A stretch of DNA of 64,000 bases from Ardenticatenaceae bacterium (GCA_020634565.1 JACKBN010000001.1:372001-436000); one strand, 5' to 3'. Shown: positions 1 through 9,159, counted from the stretch's first letter. The notes: generated from the sequence alone by a model not told the origin. Made by a program: numbers and translations.

Positions 1-470
1 TTGAAATTCCGCACACCACGCGGAACAAATACGAGCTGGATCACGAAAACGGCTTTTTCCGGCTGGATCGCGTATTAAATTCTTCGCTGCACTACCCGGC
101 CGACTACGGCCTCATCCCCCAAACCTTGTACGATGACGGCGATCCGCTGGATGCGCTGGTGTTAATTCGCGAGCCAACATTCACAGGCTGCGTGGTGACG
201 GCTCGTCCTCTGGGCATCTTTCGCATGGTAGACCAAGGAGCAGCCGATGACAAAATTTTGGCTGTGTTAAACAACGACCCGATTTATTCCGAATACAAGC
301 AGCTGGAAGATGTGCCTGTAAAGCAATTAGAAGAAATTGCTCACTTTTTTGCCCATTACAAGGATTTGGAGAGGAAAAAGGTGAAGGTTTTAGGCTGGGA
401 ATCGCGCGAGGTTGCCTATCAGCAAATTCGCCACGCACAACAGCTTTACCAGCAGCACAAAGCGCAATAG
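1..470 (+). CDS. ppa: Inorganic pyrophosphatase, family I (5' truncated)
   Basis: Hydrolyses cytosolic pyrophosphate to phosphate, pulling biosynthetic reactions forward. The reading frame is open from base 3 and enters the window inside the gene, giving about 155 residues of a protein usually near 175, so only the extreme N-terminus is missing. The translated start reads EIPHTTRNKYELD, then LDRVLNSSLHYPADYG and the metal-binding DDGDPLD motif; a second acidic cluster, DQGAADDK, matches the other conserved Asp/Lys metal and phosphate ligands. The C-terminal WESREVAYQQI region is also typical. No partner gene is visible. The family call is secure; the true start lies outside the window. Confidence 0.95.
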   Translation, partial: EIPHTTRNKYELDHENGFFRLDRVLNSSLHYPADYGLIPQTLYDDGDPLDALVLIREPTFTGCVVTARPLGIFRMVDQGAADDKILAVLNNDPIYSEYKQLEDVPVKQLEEIAHFFAHYKDLERKKVKVLGWESREVAYQQIRHAQQLYQQHKAQ

Positions 471-697
471 TTCACGCGATTGCTCGGTTGATTACACGAA
501 AAACAATCCTTCTAGAAGAGTAACTCACGTATTGGAGGCAGCCTATACATTCAAACGTTTACCAGAGAAAAACAGCCAGGTTTATGCCAATGATGTATCG
601 TCTGCATATACCCATATCCATTCAAAAGCCCCGCCTCGCCCGATACAATGCCTGTAGATTTGTTTTACAAACCACATACCCACGGAGGTAAACAGTA

Positions 698-904
698 ATG
701 AACAAAGACATTCTTAAAGGTAAATGGAATCAGTTTAAAGGCGAAGTTCAGAAGGAATGGGGCGAATTGACCAATGATGATATGGACGTCATCAATGGCG
801 AATATGACAAACTGATTGGCCGCATTCAAGAACGGTACGGCCGTTCTCGTGAAGAAGTTGAACACGAAGTCAATCGCTACTTTGATCGGCACCCAACCTA
901 CTAA
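698..904 (+). CDS. CsbD family stress-response protein
   Basis: Small (68 residues), charged, soluble protein of the CsbD/UPF0337 (YjbJ-like) family, whose members are induced in general stress; the molecular role is not known. The diagnostic start MNKDILKGKWNQFKGE and the acidic helix with WGELTNDD are present, followed by a helical tail ending in YFDRHPTY. A good ribosome site, GGAGG, lies about 8 bases before the ATG. It is followed by a strong terminator at 924-954, so it is probably a monocistronic unit. Confidence 0.9.
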   Translation: MNKDILKGKWNQFKGEVQKEWGELTNDDMDVINGEYDKLIGRIQERYGRSREEVEHEVNRYFDRHPTY

Positions 905-923
905 TTAAACACCCAGTTCTCAC

Positions 924-954
924 AAAAATGCCCTCTGTTACAGGGGGCATTTTT
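924..954 (+). terminator. Rho-independent terminator after the CsbD gene
   Basis: Near-perfect inverted repeat with 15-bp arms (AAAAATGCCCTCTGT / ACAGGGGGCATTTTT, one G-T wobble) and a T tract on the 3' side. The A tract on the 5' side means it could also work in the other direction. Confidence 0.85.
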
Positions 955-993
955 GCTAACTTCTAACAACACGCAAACGACAGGAACGCATCC

Positions 994-1272
994 ATGAACA
1001 CATCACTCCATGAAAACCACGAAACTTTTTTGCCCCAGACTTTGATGATTATTGGCCTGGGAACGGCCGTTACCTTCCTCATCCTGTTTGCCTGGCAGAT
1101 AGCAAGCTTCACCGTTGTGATACTTCTGGCAGTTGCGCTGCTGGTAACCGCCCAACCAATCCTGGATCGTTTACCCAAGCCTGATGAATTTGGCGCCTCG
1201 TCTGGCGCGCTCTTTGGCCAAATATCCAACCTGTTTTCCCGCACGCTACCCATTGAAATTGAATTTGCCTAG
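994..1272 (+). CDS. Small membrane protein of unknown function
   Basis: 92 residues. A polar N-terminus is followed by a hydrophobic stretch from about residue 18 to 55 (IIGLGTAVTFLILFAWQ, then TVVILLAVALLVTAQ), enough for two membrane helices, and a short soluble tail. I do not recognise the family. A weak AGGA lies upstream of the ATG. The octamer ACGGCCGT is inside the gene at 1063-1070 and is read as TAV. It follows the CsbD terminator, so it needs its own promoter. Coding status is likely but not certain. Confidence 0.55.
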   Translation: MNTSLHENHETFLPQTLMIIGLGTAVTFLILFAWQIASFTVVILLAVALLVTAQPILDRLPKPDEFGASSGALFGQISNLFSRTLPIEIEFA

Positions 1273-1392
1273 ACGCTGCACTGGTGATTAGACGGCCGTT
1301 TCTCCTCCCACCTTCTGCCAAAACCCATGTTCAAATTGCCTAAAAATGGGTATATTCATGGGGCACTGTAAAAAAGATCCGCAGAGGGAAGC

Positions 1393-2346
1393 ATGGAGCC
1401 AACAATTCAAATCATCAACCGCGTTTTGCCAATTTTGCTGCTGCTCTCTCTGGGCTACTGGATTCGCCTCAAGAATTTCCTGAGCCCGCCTACCATTGAA
1501 GACTTACGCAAATTTGTTGTCAACATCACCCTACCCGCCGTCCTTTTTATCTCCTTCCTGAACATCGAGCTTAAATCAGCCTACTTCGTTATTTTTGGCT
1601 TCACCTTTTTGCTTTGTATTCTTCTGTTTTTGCTGGGACGCTTCCTAAAAAGCCAATTCAACATCCAACACGAATATTTCCCTTACCTCACCACGGGCTT
1701 TGAGTACGGCATGTTGGGGATCAGCCTGTTTGGCAGCGCTTACGGGCTGGCAAATATCGGAGCCATTGCCGTGGTAGATTTGGGGCACGAAATTTTCATT
1801 TGGTTTGTCTTTTTGCCGCTGCTGCTGATGAAGCGGGATGGGCGGCAAAGTCTGGCCGGAATCGGCCGTTCGTTCATTACCTCACCAGTGGTCATCGCCA
1901 TTTTGGCCAGCCTGCTTTTCAACAGCTTGGGCGCGGCCCCAACGCTGGCTGAACTGCCCATCACCGGCGCACTGTTGGCCACGTTTGAATTTTTGGGCAA
2001 CCTCACCATCCCGCTCATTTTGGTGATTGTGGGTTATGGCATCCAGTTCGATGCCCACGGACTGCGAGATTCCCTCACGGTGGTGGGCATCCGGCTGGCA
2101 CTTTTGATTCCGCTGGCGCTGGTGATCAACTGGTTTGTTATTCGCACCCTATTGCAGTTGGATCCTTATTTTGAAGCGGCCGTTTTCACCCTGCTCATTT
2201 TGCCCCCACCCTTTATCGTGCCCCTTTATGCGCGACAGGGGCTGGCAATCAGTGAAAAACAGTACATCAACAACGTCTTGATGGTGCACACCATCATCTC
2301 CATTGCCATTTACATCCTCTATTTTGCCTTGAATCCACTAGCCTAA
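1393..2346 (+). CDS. AEC family permease (auxin efflux carrier / malate permease type)
   Basis: 317-residue integral membrane protein with about ten hydrophobic helices in two halves, the standard size and layout of AEC (auxin efflux carrier superfamily) transporters, which move organic anions such as malate. The N-terminal QIINRVLPILLLLSLGYWIR and the helix containing NITLPAVLFISF match the family; the mid-protein loop near residue 150 is charged and variable, as expected. The start ATG is preceded by GAGGGAAG. It stands alone, with the next gene convergent 5 bases away. The substrate cannot be deduced. Confidence 0.85.
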   Translation: MEPTIQIINRVLPILLLLSLGYWIRLKNFLSPPTIEDLRKFVVNITLPAVLFISFLNIELKSAYFVIFGFTFLLCILLFLLGRFLKSQFNIQHEYFPYLTTGFEYGMLGISLFGSAYGLANIGAIAVVDLGHEIFIWFVFLPLLLMKRDGRQSLAGIGRSFITSPVVIAILASLLFNSLGAAPTLAELPITGALLATFEFLGNLTIPLILVIVGYGIQFDAHGLRDSLTVVGIRLALLIPLALVINWFVIRTLLQLDPYFEAAVFTLLILPPPFIVPLYARQGLAISEKQYINNVLMVHTIISIAIYILYFALNPLA

Positions 2347-2350
2347 ATAT

Positions 2351-3403
2351 CTATGGCTGCGCCGCCTGCCCCGAATTCGGATCGATCATCAGCGAAGACG
2401 TGTCCACCACTTCAAAATTTGCCCCGGTGATCACATCCATTTTGTGCAGCATATCGTTGTCCCAACGTTCATCCGGCACGCCAGAGATGTACCAGGCAGA
2501 GCCGTTGTCGGCCAAAATCAGGCCATATGTTTTAAACGCCTGCAAAATCACCTGAATGTCGGCAGGAAAGCTAGAAATATCGTAGTCGGCCCGCAGGCGC
2601 AGACGCAAACCCATTGGCGGGTAGTTGGCACCAGTCTCACTAGAAGCATAATGACGGGCTGGCCAGACGTAGGCCGCCTGCGTTTGCGGCGCAGTAAAGC
2701 GAATGGCGTGGCGAATTTCACCAGCCAGCACTTCATCGTAGCGCACCAGCCCAGGCAAGATGGGTAGCCCCGCCGCATCGGCGGAGGTCCAGCCATCGGG
2801 CCGCAAATCATGCGAATTAAGGTCATAGACAGCTCCGTTGGCCGCTTCCCAACTGCCGTTCACCTGGGGAAAGGCATAAAACATTTCGTACAGCAAGCAG
2901 TTATCTCTGTCTAAAACCAGCACGTGCCGGTCACCATCGCCATCGGGGCCACCCTCAATGGGCGCGTTGGGCGGTATGGGGTAAGGGCCAGGATCGCTTT
3001 CACCGGGCCAGGAAACAAAGGTAATTGTCACATCTGGCTGGCTGCCGGGCACATCCACGTAAGGGATGCCGATGGGGCTGTTGGAGCCGGGGGGCCAAAC
3101 GCCGGAACCAAAATCGGCGTGCAGCCCTTTGCTGGCACCAATCGTGTTGATGTAGTTGGCAGAGTTGGGATGCACCGGCAGCGTGTCAATGGGCGTGTTC
3201 CAGATGTTGTCGCCGGGGAAAATGTCACAGCCAGCGATTTGGGGCGGCGGGGTGCCGGGTTTGACAGTTAAGGGCAGGTAGAGATCATTGCTCCCTGTAG
3301 GGCTGGCGGTGACGTGTTGGTAAACGGCCGTTCCCCCCGCCACCAGGCCCGCAATCAACAAAAACACGAACAACAAACCCCCATTTGATCGAGAAAATCG
3401 CAT
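2351..3403 (-). CDS. Secreted protein of unknown function
   Basis: About 350 residues with an N-terminal hydrophobic signal or anchor segment (GGLLFVFLLIAGLVAGGTAVY) followed by a low-complexity linker, so it acts outside the cytoplasm. The mature part begins with CDIFPGDNIWNTPIDTLP, and also has HADFGSG, GDRHVLVLDRDNCLLYE and GLILADNGSAWYISG. I recall this pattern from unnamed extracellular proteins of Actinobacteria and Chloroflexota but know no function. I chose the ATG at 3403 over upstream ones because AGGAGG lies 5 bases before it. It is convergent with the AEC permease, with only 4 bases between the stops. Confidence 0.7.
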   Translation of the reverse strand: MRFSRSNGGLLFVFLLIAGLVAGGTAVYQHVTASPTGSNDLYLPLTVKPGTPPPQIAGCDIFPGDNIWNTPIDTLPVHPNSANYINTIGASKGLHADFGSGVWPPGSNSPIGIPYVDVPGSQPDVTITFVSWPGESDPGPYPIPPNAPIEGGPDGDGDRHVLVLDRDNCLLYEMFYAFPQVNGSWEAANGAVYDLNSHDLRPDGWTSADAAGLPILPGLVRYDEVLAGEIRHAIRFTAPQTQAAYVWPARHYASSETGANYPPMGLRLRLRADYDISSFPADIQVILQAFKTYGLILADNGSAWYISGVPDERWDNDMLHKMDVITGANFEVVDTSSLMIDPNSGQAAQP

Positions 3404-3709
3404 CATTACCTCCTGCGGTAAACGCCCGCCAATCAAAGTTATCTACAGATTTGGACCAATTTTCAGCCCATCTTTATTCACGTATTCATGACTCTCGTCG
3501 GCAATCATTATAAAACGAATTCAGCGCCAATGGGGAATAGTATCTGGCAGGCAGCTTGTCAAGCGCATGCCATCATGCAGCAAAAAGATATTTTTCTGTG
3601 GTAGAAGCGAGGGTGGAAGGGATAAAGCAGTTGGCCGGATAGACGTGAAGCAACAAACGGGCTGAGACACGGTACAAAAAGACCGCACCCAGCCCGGCAG
3701 ATATCAGGT

Positions 3710-3982
3710 CTATTTACGAATAAAGATGCGTTTAAACGCTTCGCGAGATTCCGGGAACAGGACGTAAAAAACAGAGCCAGCCGTCACAGCGTAAACGGCC
3801 GTTGCCAAAATGCAAACAAATAATTGCGCCAGAAAGCCCGCCTGCCCATAATATGCCAGACCCCAGCGCAGAATAAAGCTGCTGGTCATGGTGCCCAACA
3901 TACCCGCCAAAAAAACGGCCGAAAGCCACAGACGATCTTCCGCTGAAAGATTCTCTAACCAGGTTCGCCATTTTTCTATCAT
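3710..3982 (-). CDS. Small membrane protein of unknown function
   Basis: About 90 residues from the ATG at 3982, which is preceded by AGGAT; a TTG nine codons earlier is possible but has no ribosome site. An N-terminal amphipathic segment (EKWRTWLENLSAEDRLWL) leads into two hydrophobic helices (LSAVFLAGMLGTMTSSFIL and AQLFVCILATAVYAVTAGSVFYVLF), and a basic tail ends in RIFIRK. No family recognised. An ACGGCCGT copy lies in the second helix. The stretch 3404-3709 between this gene and the secreted protein holds nothing I can identify. Confidence 0.5.
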   Translation of the reverse strand: MIEKWRTWLENLSAEDRLWLSAVFLAGMLGTMTSSFILRWGLAYYGQAGFLAQLFVCILATAVYAVTAGSVFYVLFPESREAFKRIFIRK

Positions 3983-4244
3983 AAGTTTAATCCTATCGTT
4001 CCTTTGCAAATTTACATCTCATCCTAACAAACTACTTATGCCACGTTTATGGGAATTCTCTCTTACAAGGGAAAGCTATCAGGCACAGCGCCTCTTTGAA
4101 TAACACCATCTTGACTACGACAGCGAAGGCTGGCAAGATCATTATACAGCCCTGGCTTAAGCCCCGGCTGTCCTCATATTGTTGACTGTTATGTCAATTG
4201 CGTTTCGTAGCTGCTGCCAGCACGAAACAAGGGAAAGCCATTCC

Positions 4245-5294
4245 ATGAAAACCAAACTAGGAAACAATGAAGCGGCCCTGGCAATTACTGCCCAGGCATT
4301 GGTGGTAACAGACAAAGGTATCCTGGCTGCTGATGAAAGTGAGGGTACTATCAAAAAGCGCCTGACGAGCATCAACGTCAATTCGACCGAAGAAAATCGC
4401 CGAGCGTACCGTGAGCTGCTGTTCAGCACGCCCAACATCGAAGAGGCTGTCAGCGGCGTTATCTTATTTGATGAGACTATTCACCAGAATGATTCGGAGG
4501 GACGGCCGTTTCCTCAGCTTCTACAGGAAAAAGGGATCATCCCCGGCATCAAAGTAGACAAGGGCAAGATTGATCTGCCCGGTTTTGCCGGTGAAAGCGT
4601 AACCGAAGGGCTCGATGGCCTGGGCATCCGACTAGATCATTACCGTGAGTTGGGCGCAAGGTTTGCCAAATGGCGTGCCGTTTTCACCATTGGCGCACAT
4701 TTGCCCACCCGCACCGGCATTCAGGTAAACGCCCATGCGCTGGCACGCTACGCGGCGCTGTGTCAGGCGCACGGCATCGTGCCCATCGTGGAGCCAGAAG
4801 TTTTGATGGATGGCAACCACGATATTGACCACTGCGAACTGGTTACAGAGGCCGTTTTACAGGCGGTCTTTGCCGAACTGCTGGCCCAGGGCGTGACCTA
4901 CGAGGGGATGCTGCTCAAACCCAACATGGTGCTGCCCGGCAAAGATTCCCAACAGTCGGTGACGCCAGAACAGGTGGCCGAGGCGACTTTGCGCTGCTTC
5001 CGGCGCACGGTGCCCGCAGCCGTGCCAGGCATCGTCTTTTTGTCAGGTGGCCAAAGCCCCGAAGAAGCCACCGTTCGTCTGAACGCCATGAATGCACTCG
5101 ATGCGGCACCGCCGTGGGAACTCAGTTTTTCATACGGCCGTGCGCTACAGCAGCCCGTTTTGCAGGCCTGGCAAGGCAAAGAGGAAAACGTCTTCAACGC
5201 CCAGCACCTCTTTTACCATCGCGCCAAATGCAACAGCGCTGCCCGCAGCGGCAGCTACTCCCCGCAAATGGAAGAAGTCGCCGTCGCCGCCTAG
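4245..5294 (+). CDS. Fructose-bisphosphate aldolase, class I
   Basis: Cleaves fructose 1,6-bisphosphate to DHAP and glyceraldehyde 3-phosphate through a Schiff base, in glycolysis and gluconeogenesis. The product is about 349 residues, the usual size of the class I enzyme. GILAADESEGTIKKR near the N-terminus is the class I hallmark, and GMLLKPNM carries the Schiff-base lysine; VFLSGGQSPEEATVRLN supplies the phosphate-binding loop. I selected the ATG at 4245 (AAGGGA upstream) over one 22 codons earlier because homology begins there. It ends in a strong terminator. In this window it would also take up DHAP made by rhamnose cleavage further along. Confidence 0.93.
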   Translation: MKTKLGNNEAALAITAQALVVTDKGILAADESEGTIKKRLTSINVNSTEENRRAYRELLFSTPNIEEAVSGVILFDETIHQNDSEGRPFPQLLQEKGIIPGIKVDKGKIDLPGFAGESVTEGLDGLGIRLDHYRELGARFAKWRAVFTIGAHLPTRTGIQVNAHALARYAALCQAHGIVPIVEPEVLMDGNHDIDHCELVTEAVLQAVFAELLAQGVTYEGMLLKPNMVLPGKDSQQSVTPEQVAEATLRCFRRTVPAAVPGIVFLSGGQSPEEATVRLNAMNALDAAPPWELSFSYGRALQQPVLQAWQGKEENVFNAQHLFYHRAKCNSAARSGSYSPQMEEVAVAA

Positions 5295-5311
5295 CTTAAG
5301 CTAACAAACGG

Positions 5312-5346
5312 AAAGCCCTCCCCAAGCCAGGGAGGGCTTTTTTATT
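5312..5346 (+). terminator. Rho-independent terminator after aldolase
   Basis: AAAGCCCTCCC and GGGAGGGCTTT form a perfect stem with a short loop (CAAGCCA), followed by a run of T. Confidence 0.92.
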
Positions 5347-5373
5347 TTCATCTTTTACAACAAAACGCAGTTA

Positions 5374-5476
5374 TGTGGAGAACAAAAAGTAACTTGAGAT
5401 TAAAGCTCTTTTTGTTCTCCTAAAAGTAATTTTCATTTGCCTGATTGGCATTCATGATATTTGTTGAAAATTACTT
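5374..5476 (+). repeat. Two-hairpin dispersed element, copy A
   Basis: About 100 bp with two nested inverted repeats: GGAGAACAAAAAG / CTTTTTGTTCTCC, then AAGTAATTTTCA / TGAAAATTACTT. A second copy, in reverse orientation, lies at 24218-24330 and is about 95% identical apart from a 10-base indel inside the first loop. No coding potential. It resembles a non-autonomous mobile element or a conserved small RNA. Confidence 0.75.
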
Positions 5477-5539
5477 AAAAATCCGCGCCATCCGCGTTCA
5501 TCTGCGTCCTGTTGCTACCACTTAGTGATGACGGCCGTT

Positions 5540-6055
5540 TTACGCGTTTTCTTCAGCTGATGCGGGATTTAACTCCCAGCGCTCTTCATCACGCTTGGCC
5601 AGCTTTTCACCGGTACGCAGCGGCTCATCATCATCGTATTCAATGCCGTACGCTTCACCGATTTCATCCACATCATCCTGGTCCGGCGTGGGAGCCATGC
5701 CGCCCGCTGTTTCTTCGCCAACATTGGCATCTTCCCAGGAAGCATCCACGTCCCCGCCAGACAAAGTGGGCGATGTTGCATGATGTTCGGTCAGACGTTC
5801 TTGCAGCTCGGAACGGCCGTTGTTTAACGCCTGACGTTCTTCCAGCGCTTCCTCAATATCTTGGTCTTCCGTGTAACGGGAGAGTTCTTTTTCGTAGTTT
5901 TCCTCTTGGGCATCTTGCAGCAGTTCCAGGGTGGTTTCTGCCGACAGCTCCAGCGGCTCTTCGCCCTCTTCATCAATATCGAGCGAAATAATTTCTACTG
6001 TTTTTTGCAGCTTTTCAGGTAAGGTTTTTTCTTTTTTCTCACGATTGGGGTTCAT
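5540..6055 (-). CDS. DUF6335-like acidic protein
   Basis: 171 residues from the ATG at 6055, which has AGGAG 8 bases upstream. The protein is strongly acidic. The N-terminal half is helical and Glu-rich; the C-terminal half has TLSGGDVDASWEDA, GGMAPTPDQDDVDEIGEAYG, LRTGEKLAKRDEERWEL and a final NPASAEE, a conserved pattern that I associate with DUF6335 proteins of cyanobacteria, Deinococcus and relatives. Function unknown. No hydrophobic segment, so probably cytosolic. It is transcribed toward the aldolase terminator and the two-hairpin element. Confidence 0.7.
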   Translation of the reverse strand: MNPNREKKEKTLPEKLQKTVEIISLDIDEEGEEPLELSAETTLELLQDAQEENYEKELSRYTEDQDIEEALEERQALNNGRSELQERLTEHHATSPTLSGGDVDASWEDANVGEETAGGMAPTPDQDDVDEIGEAYGIEYDDDEPLRTGEKLAKRDEERWELNPASAEENA

Positions 6056-6201
6056 CAGCATATCTCCTGTTTGTTGGCTTGTTATGGTTGTGTGAGAACG
6101 GCCGTGTTGCAACCTTTTCCCACACACCTAACCATACTGCTTTCCAGGCAGCGCCCCCATATGCTGATGTACACGTGATAGATATAAAAGTGGTATACCT
6201 C

Positions 6202-7185
6202 TCAAACTTCGAGGCAGGCAACCCAATGCGCTGGCTCAATTTCCCGCCATTCCGGCTCTTTTTGCTGGCAGTGAGGCTGGGCCATGGGGCAACGTGGATG
6301 AAAGCGGCAGCCGCTGGGTAAATCAATCGGATTCGGCGTTTCCCCCTGCAAAATGATGCGTTCCCGCCGCAGTCGCGGATTGGGCACAGGCATGACGGAA
6401 AGAAGCGCTTTGGTGTAGGGATGCAACGGCCGTTCCAACACCGCCAACGTCTGCCCACTCTCCACAATCCGGCCCAAATACATCACCGCAATCCGGTCGG
6501 CAAAATAAGCCACCGTGCCTAAATCATGGGTAATGAACAGCACCGAGATGCCCCGCGTCTCCCGCAAGGACGCCAGCAGGTTCAAAATCTCGGCCCGAAT
6601 ACTCACATCCAGCATCGAGACCGGCTCGTCGGCCAGAAGCACCTTCGGCTCCAGCACCAACGCCCCGGCAATGACCACCCGCTGCCGCTGCCCGCCAGAC
6701 AGCTCATGCGGATACCGATGCATAAAATTATTGGCTGGTTTTAACCCTGCATCTTCCAAGGCCCGTACCACCCGCGCCTCCTGTTCCTGCTTGTTGGGCG
6801 TCAGGCGATGTACCACCAGCGGTTCGGCCACAATATCGCCAATCGTCATTGTCGGATTGAGCGATTCGTAAGGGTCCTGAAATACCATCTGGATATGCCG
6901 CCGCAGCGCTTGCAGCGGCTTGCCACTCAGATGCGTCACGTCCTCGCCTTCAAAGAAGATTTGCCCCTCGGTTGGCGTTTCCAGATTCATCAACGTCAGC
7001 GCCAGGGTCGATTTGCCGCAGCCGCTCTCCCCCACCAGCGCCAGCACTTCGCCTGGATGCAGCACAAAGCTCACGTCATCCACCGCTTTAACAAACTTCT
7101 CTTCCTGCTCCCACAGCGATGTCTTCTTCACCGGGAACAGCTTACGCAGATTTTTTACTTCGATAACGGGCTGTTGTTGGCTCAT
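6202..7185 (-). CDS. Peptide/nickel-type ABC transporter ATP-binding protein (DppF/OppF type)
   Basis: Second ATPase of the importer encoded just upstream. 327 residues with Walker A GESGCGKST, Q-loop in MVFQDP, signature LSGGQRQRV, Walker B VLLADEP and the switch histidine in FITHD. The C-terminal extension carries the Cys-rich element CRFHPRCP...C...C typical of the oligopeptide family. Its start overlaps the stop of the first ATPase by four bases (ATGA), showing translational coupling. It acts at the inner face of the membrane as a heterodimer with the preceding ATPase. It is the last gene of the operon. Confidence 0.93.
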   Translation of the reverse strand: MSQQQPVIEVKNLRKLFPVKKTSLWEQEEKFVKAVDDVSFVLHPGEVLALVGESGCGKSTLALTLMNLETPTEGQIFFEGEDVTHLSGKPLQALRRHIQMVFQDPYESLNPTMTIGDIVAEPLVVHRLTPNKQEQEARVVRALEDAGLKPANNFMHRYPHELSGGQRQRVVIAGALVLEPKVLLADEPVSMLDVSIRAEILNLLASLRETRGISVLFITHDLGTVAYFADRIAVMYLGRIVESGQTLAVLERPLHPYTKALLSVMPVPNPRLRRERIILQGETPNPIDLPSGCRFHPRCPMAQPHCQQKEPEWREIEPAHWVACLEV

Positions 7186-8219
7186 AGGTCGTTGGATTTA
7201 CCTGGAAACTTCACAGTTTCCGGGGAAATGGTAGATTCGGGTTCAGCCAGATGACAGCTGGCAAAATGACGGCCGTTTAACGCGTGCAGTTCAGGCTGTT
7301 CCACATGACAGCGGTCAAAGACGTGCGGGCAGCGCGGGGCAAAGCGGCAGCCCGGCGGCAGCGCATTCAGGCGCGGCGGGTAGCCGGGAATGCTCACCAA
7401 CTTTTCCGTCGGCTTCGTTAAATCTGGGAAGGCACGCAGCAGTTCCTGCGTGTACGGATGTTGTGGCGCATTAAAAATGGTGTCCACATCGGCATATTCG
7501 GCCGTAACCCCACCGTACATCACCAGCACCGTATCGCACATTTCGGCCACCACGCCCAGATCGTGCGTCACAAACAAAATGGACAGCCCCAACTTGTCGC
7601 GCAATTGGCCCAGCAGCTCCAAAATTTGCGCCTGGATCATGACGTCCAGCGCTGTCGTTGGCTCATCGGCAATCACCACCTGTGGATTGCAGGCCAGAGC
7701 CATCGCAATCATGGCCCGCTGGCGCATCCCGCCAGAATATTGATGCGGGTACTGATCTTTGCGTTCTGCGCCAATGCCCACCAGCTCCAAAAGCTCAACC
7801 ACCCGTTCGGTCACCAACTTTTTATCGGTAATGTAGTTGTGCTGGATGATCGCCTCGGCAATCTGGCGGCCCACGGTGTGTACGGGGTTCAGCGCATTCA
7901 TCGCCCCCTGAAAGATCATGGCGATGTTTTTCCAGCGCACATCCGCTATTTCTCGCTCAGACAGGGAAAGGAGGTCTTGATTCTGGAAGTTGATCTGGCC
8001 GGAAATAATACGGCCGTTTGCCGGCAGCAACCGCATCAACGACAACATCAGCGTCGTCTTGCCGCAGCCACTTTCCCCCACAATGCCCAACACCTCGCCC
8101 TCGCGCAGCTTGAAATTGATGTCCACCAGCGCATGGGCTGGCGACTCGCCAGCTACCAAAAAATCGGTACTCAGCCCGTTGACCTCCAGCAAAACCGGTG
8201 CGTTGTCCAGTGCTCTCAT
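7182..8219 (-). CDS. Peptide/nickel-type ABC transporter ATP-binding protein (DppD/OppD type)
   Basis: First ATPase of the importer. About 345 residues from the ATG at 8219 (GGAGGTG upstream), which overlaps the permease stop by four bases; a longer upstream extension in the same frame only mirrors permease DNA. Walker A GESGCGKTT, signature YSGGMRQRA, Walker B VVIADEPT, switch FVTHD, and the C-terminal GCRFAPRCP Cys cluster are present. The last codons run through a GGAAACTTCACAGTTTCC inverted repeat at about 7200-7220, similar to the hairpin at 48375-48407. Confidence 0.93.
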   Translation of the reverse strand: MRALDNAPVLLEVNGLSTDFLVAGESPAHALVDINFKLREGEVLGIVGESGCGKTTLMLSLMRLLPANGRIISGQINFQNQDLLSLSEREIADVRWKNIAMIFQGAMNALNPVHTVGRQIAEAIIQHNYITDKKLVTERVVELLELVGIGAERKDQYPHQYSGGMRQRAMIAMALACNPQVVIADEPTTALDVMIQAQILELLGQLRDKLGLSILFVTHDLGVVAEMCDTVLVMYGGVTAEYADVDTIFNAPQHPYTQELLRAFPDLTKPTEKLVSIPGYPPRLNALPPGCRFAPRCPHVFDRCHVEQPELHALNGRHFASCHLAEPESTISPETVKFPGKSNDL

Positions 8220-9157
8220 GGCCGCACCTCCGCGCTGGCAGGCGCGCCACGGTCCACCATTTGCGCCCCTACGGCCAGATGATGCGTCTCCAAACGTGGG
8301 TTGAGCACCTGCTCCAGCCCCTGGCCCAGCAGCGTACAGGCAAGCACCGCCCACACAATACCCAGCCCCGGCATCACCAGCGCCCACCAGGCGCGAGCGC
8401 TCATTGCACCACGCGTGAAGGCAAAGTTCAGCATCTGCCCCCAGCTCAGCGCCGTGGGGTCAGACAAGCCTAAAAAGCTCAGAGTGCTCTCGTTCAAAAT
8501 CGCCAGCGAGATAACCAGCACGGTGTTCACCACAATCAGCGGCAGCACCATCGGGAAGATATGGTAGCGAATGATATGCGCATTGCCCGCCCCAATCGAA
8601 CGCGCCCGCAGCACAAATTTGCGCTGCTTCACTGCCAGCGTCTGCGAACGCACCAGCCGCGCCGAACCGGTCCAGCCCAGCAACCCAATCACAAAAATGA
8701 TGTTCCACAGGCTCGGTTTAGTGAGGGCCACGATGACCACCGCCAGCGGCAAATCGGGAATAACCAGCATGATGTCGGTAAAGCGCATCAGCAGATTTTC
8801 AGCCCGACCGCCGTAAAAACCGGCCACAATGCCCACAAAGCTGCCAATAAAAATGGAGATAAACGAGGCAAAAAAGCCCACAATCAGCGAGACGCGCGAG
8901 CCGTAAATGAAGTTGGAGAGCACGTCCCGTCCGGCGTCGTCTGTGCCCAGCCAATGGGTGGCGCTGGGAGCAGCATAAATGTCGTCGATGGTCACCCGCA
9001 CCACCTCTTTAGGATCATACGGGGCGATGACCGGAGCGAAGACCGCCATCAAAACGACGGTCAGGAGCATAAACAGCCCCACCAGCCCCATGCGGCTGCG
9101 GCGAAAGCTGCGCCAAAAACCACGGAAGGAAGTTGTAGAAACGGCCGTTTCACTCAT
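8216..9157 (-). CDS. Peptide/nickel-type ABC transporter permease (DppC type)
   Basis: 313-residue membrane subunit. An N-terminal cytoplasmic segment leads into the first helix (GLVGLFMLLTVVLMAVFAPVIAPYDP, the usual DppC start), then a periplasmic loop with HWLGTDDAGRDVLSN, an exact family signature. Five further helices follow, including the EAA-type coupling loop around residues 190-210 (ARSIGAGNAHIIRYHIFP) that docks onto the ATPases. Transcribed between DppB and DppD types, with 2 bases to the former and a 4-base overlap with the latter. Confidence 0.93.
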   Translation of the reverse strand: MSETAVSTTSFRGFWRSFRRSRMGLVGLFMLLTVVLMAVFAPVIAPYDPKEVVRVTIDDIYAAPSATHWLGTDDAGRDVLSNFIYGSRVSLIVGFFASFISIFIGSFVGIVAGFYGGRAENLLMRFTDIMLVIPDLPLAVVIVALTKPSLWNIIFVIGLLGWTGSARLVRSQTLAVKQRKFVLRARSIGAGNAHIIRYHIFPMVLPLIVVNTVLVISLAILNESTLSFLGLSDPTALSWGQMLNFAFTRGAMSARAWWALVMPGLGIVWAVLACTLLGQGLEQVLNPRLETHHLAVGAQMVDRGAPASAEVRP

Positions 9158-9159
9158 CG

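Noticed and set aside
412..657. 81-codon open frame after pyrophosphatase
   Set aside because: Begins inside the pyrophosphatase gene in another frame, no ribosome site, composition unlike protein.
8220..8387. N-terminal extension of the first peptide-transporter ATPase
   Set aside because: The extra residues are Gly/Ala-rich antisense-like text from the permease gene; the ATG at 8219 has a good ribosome site.
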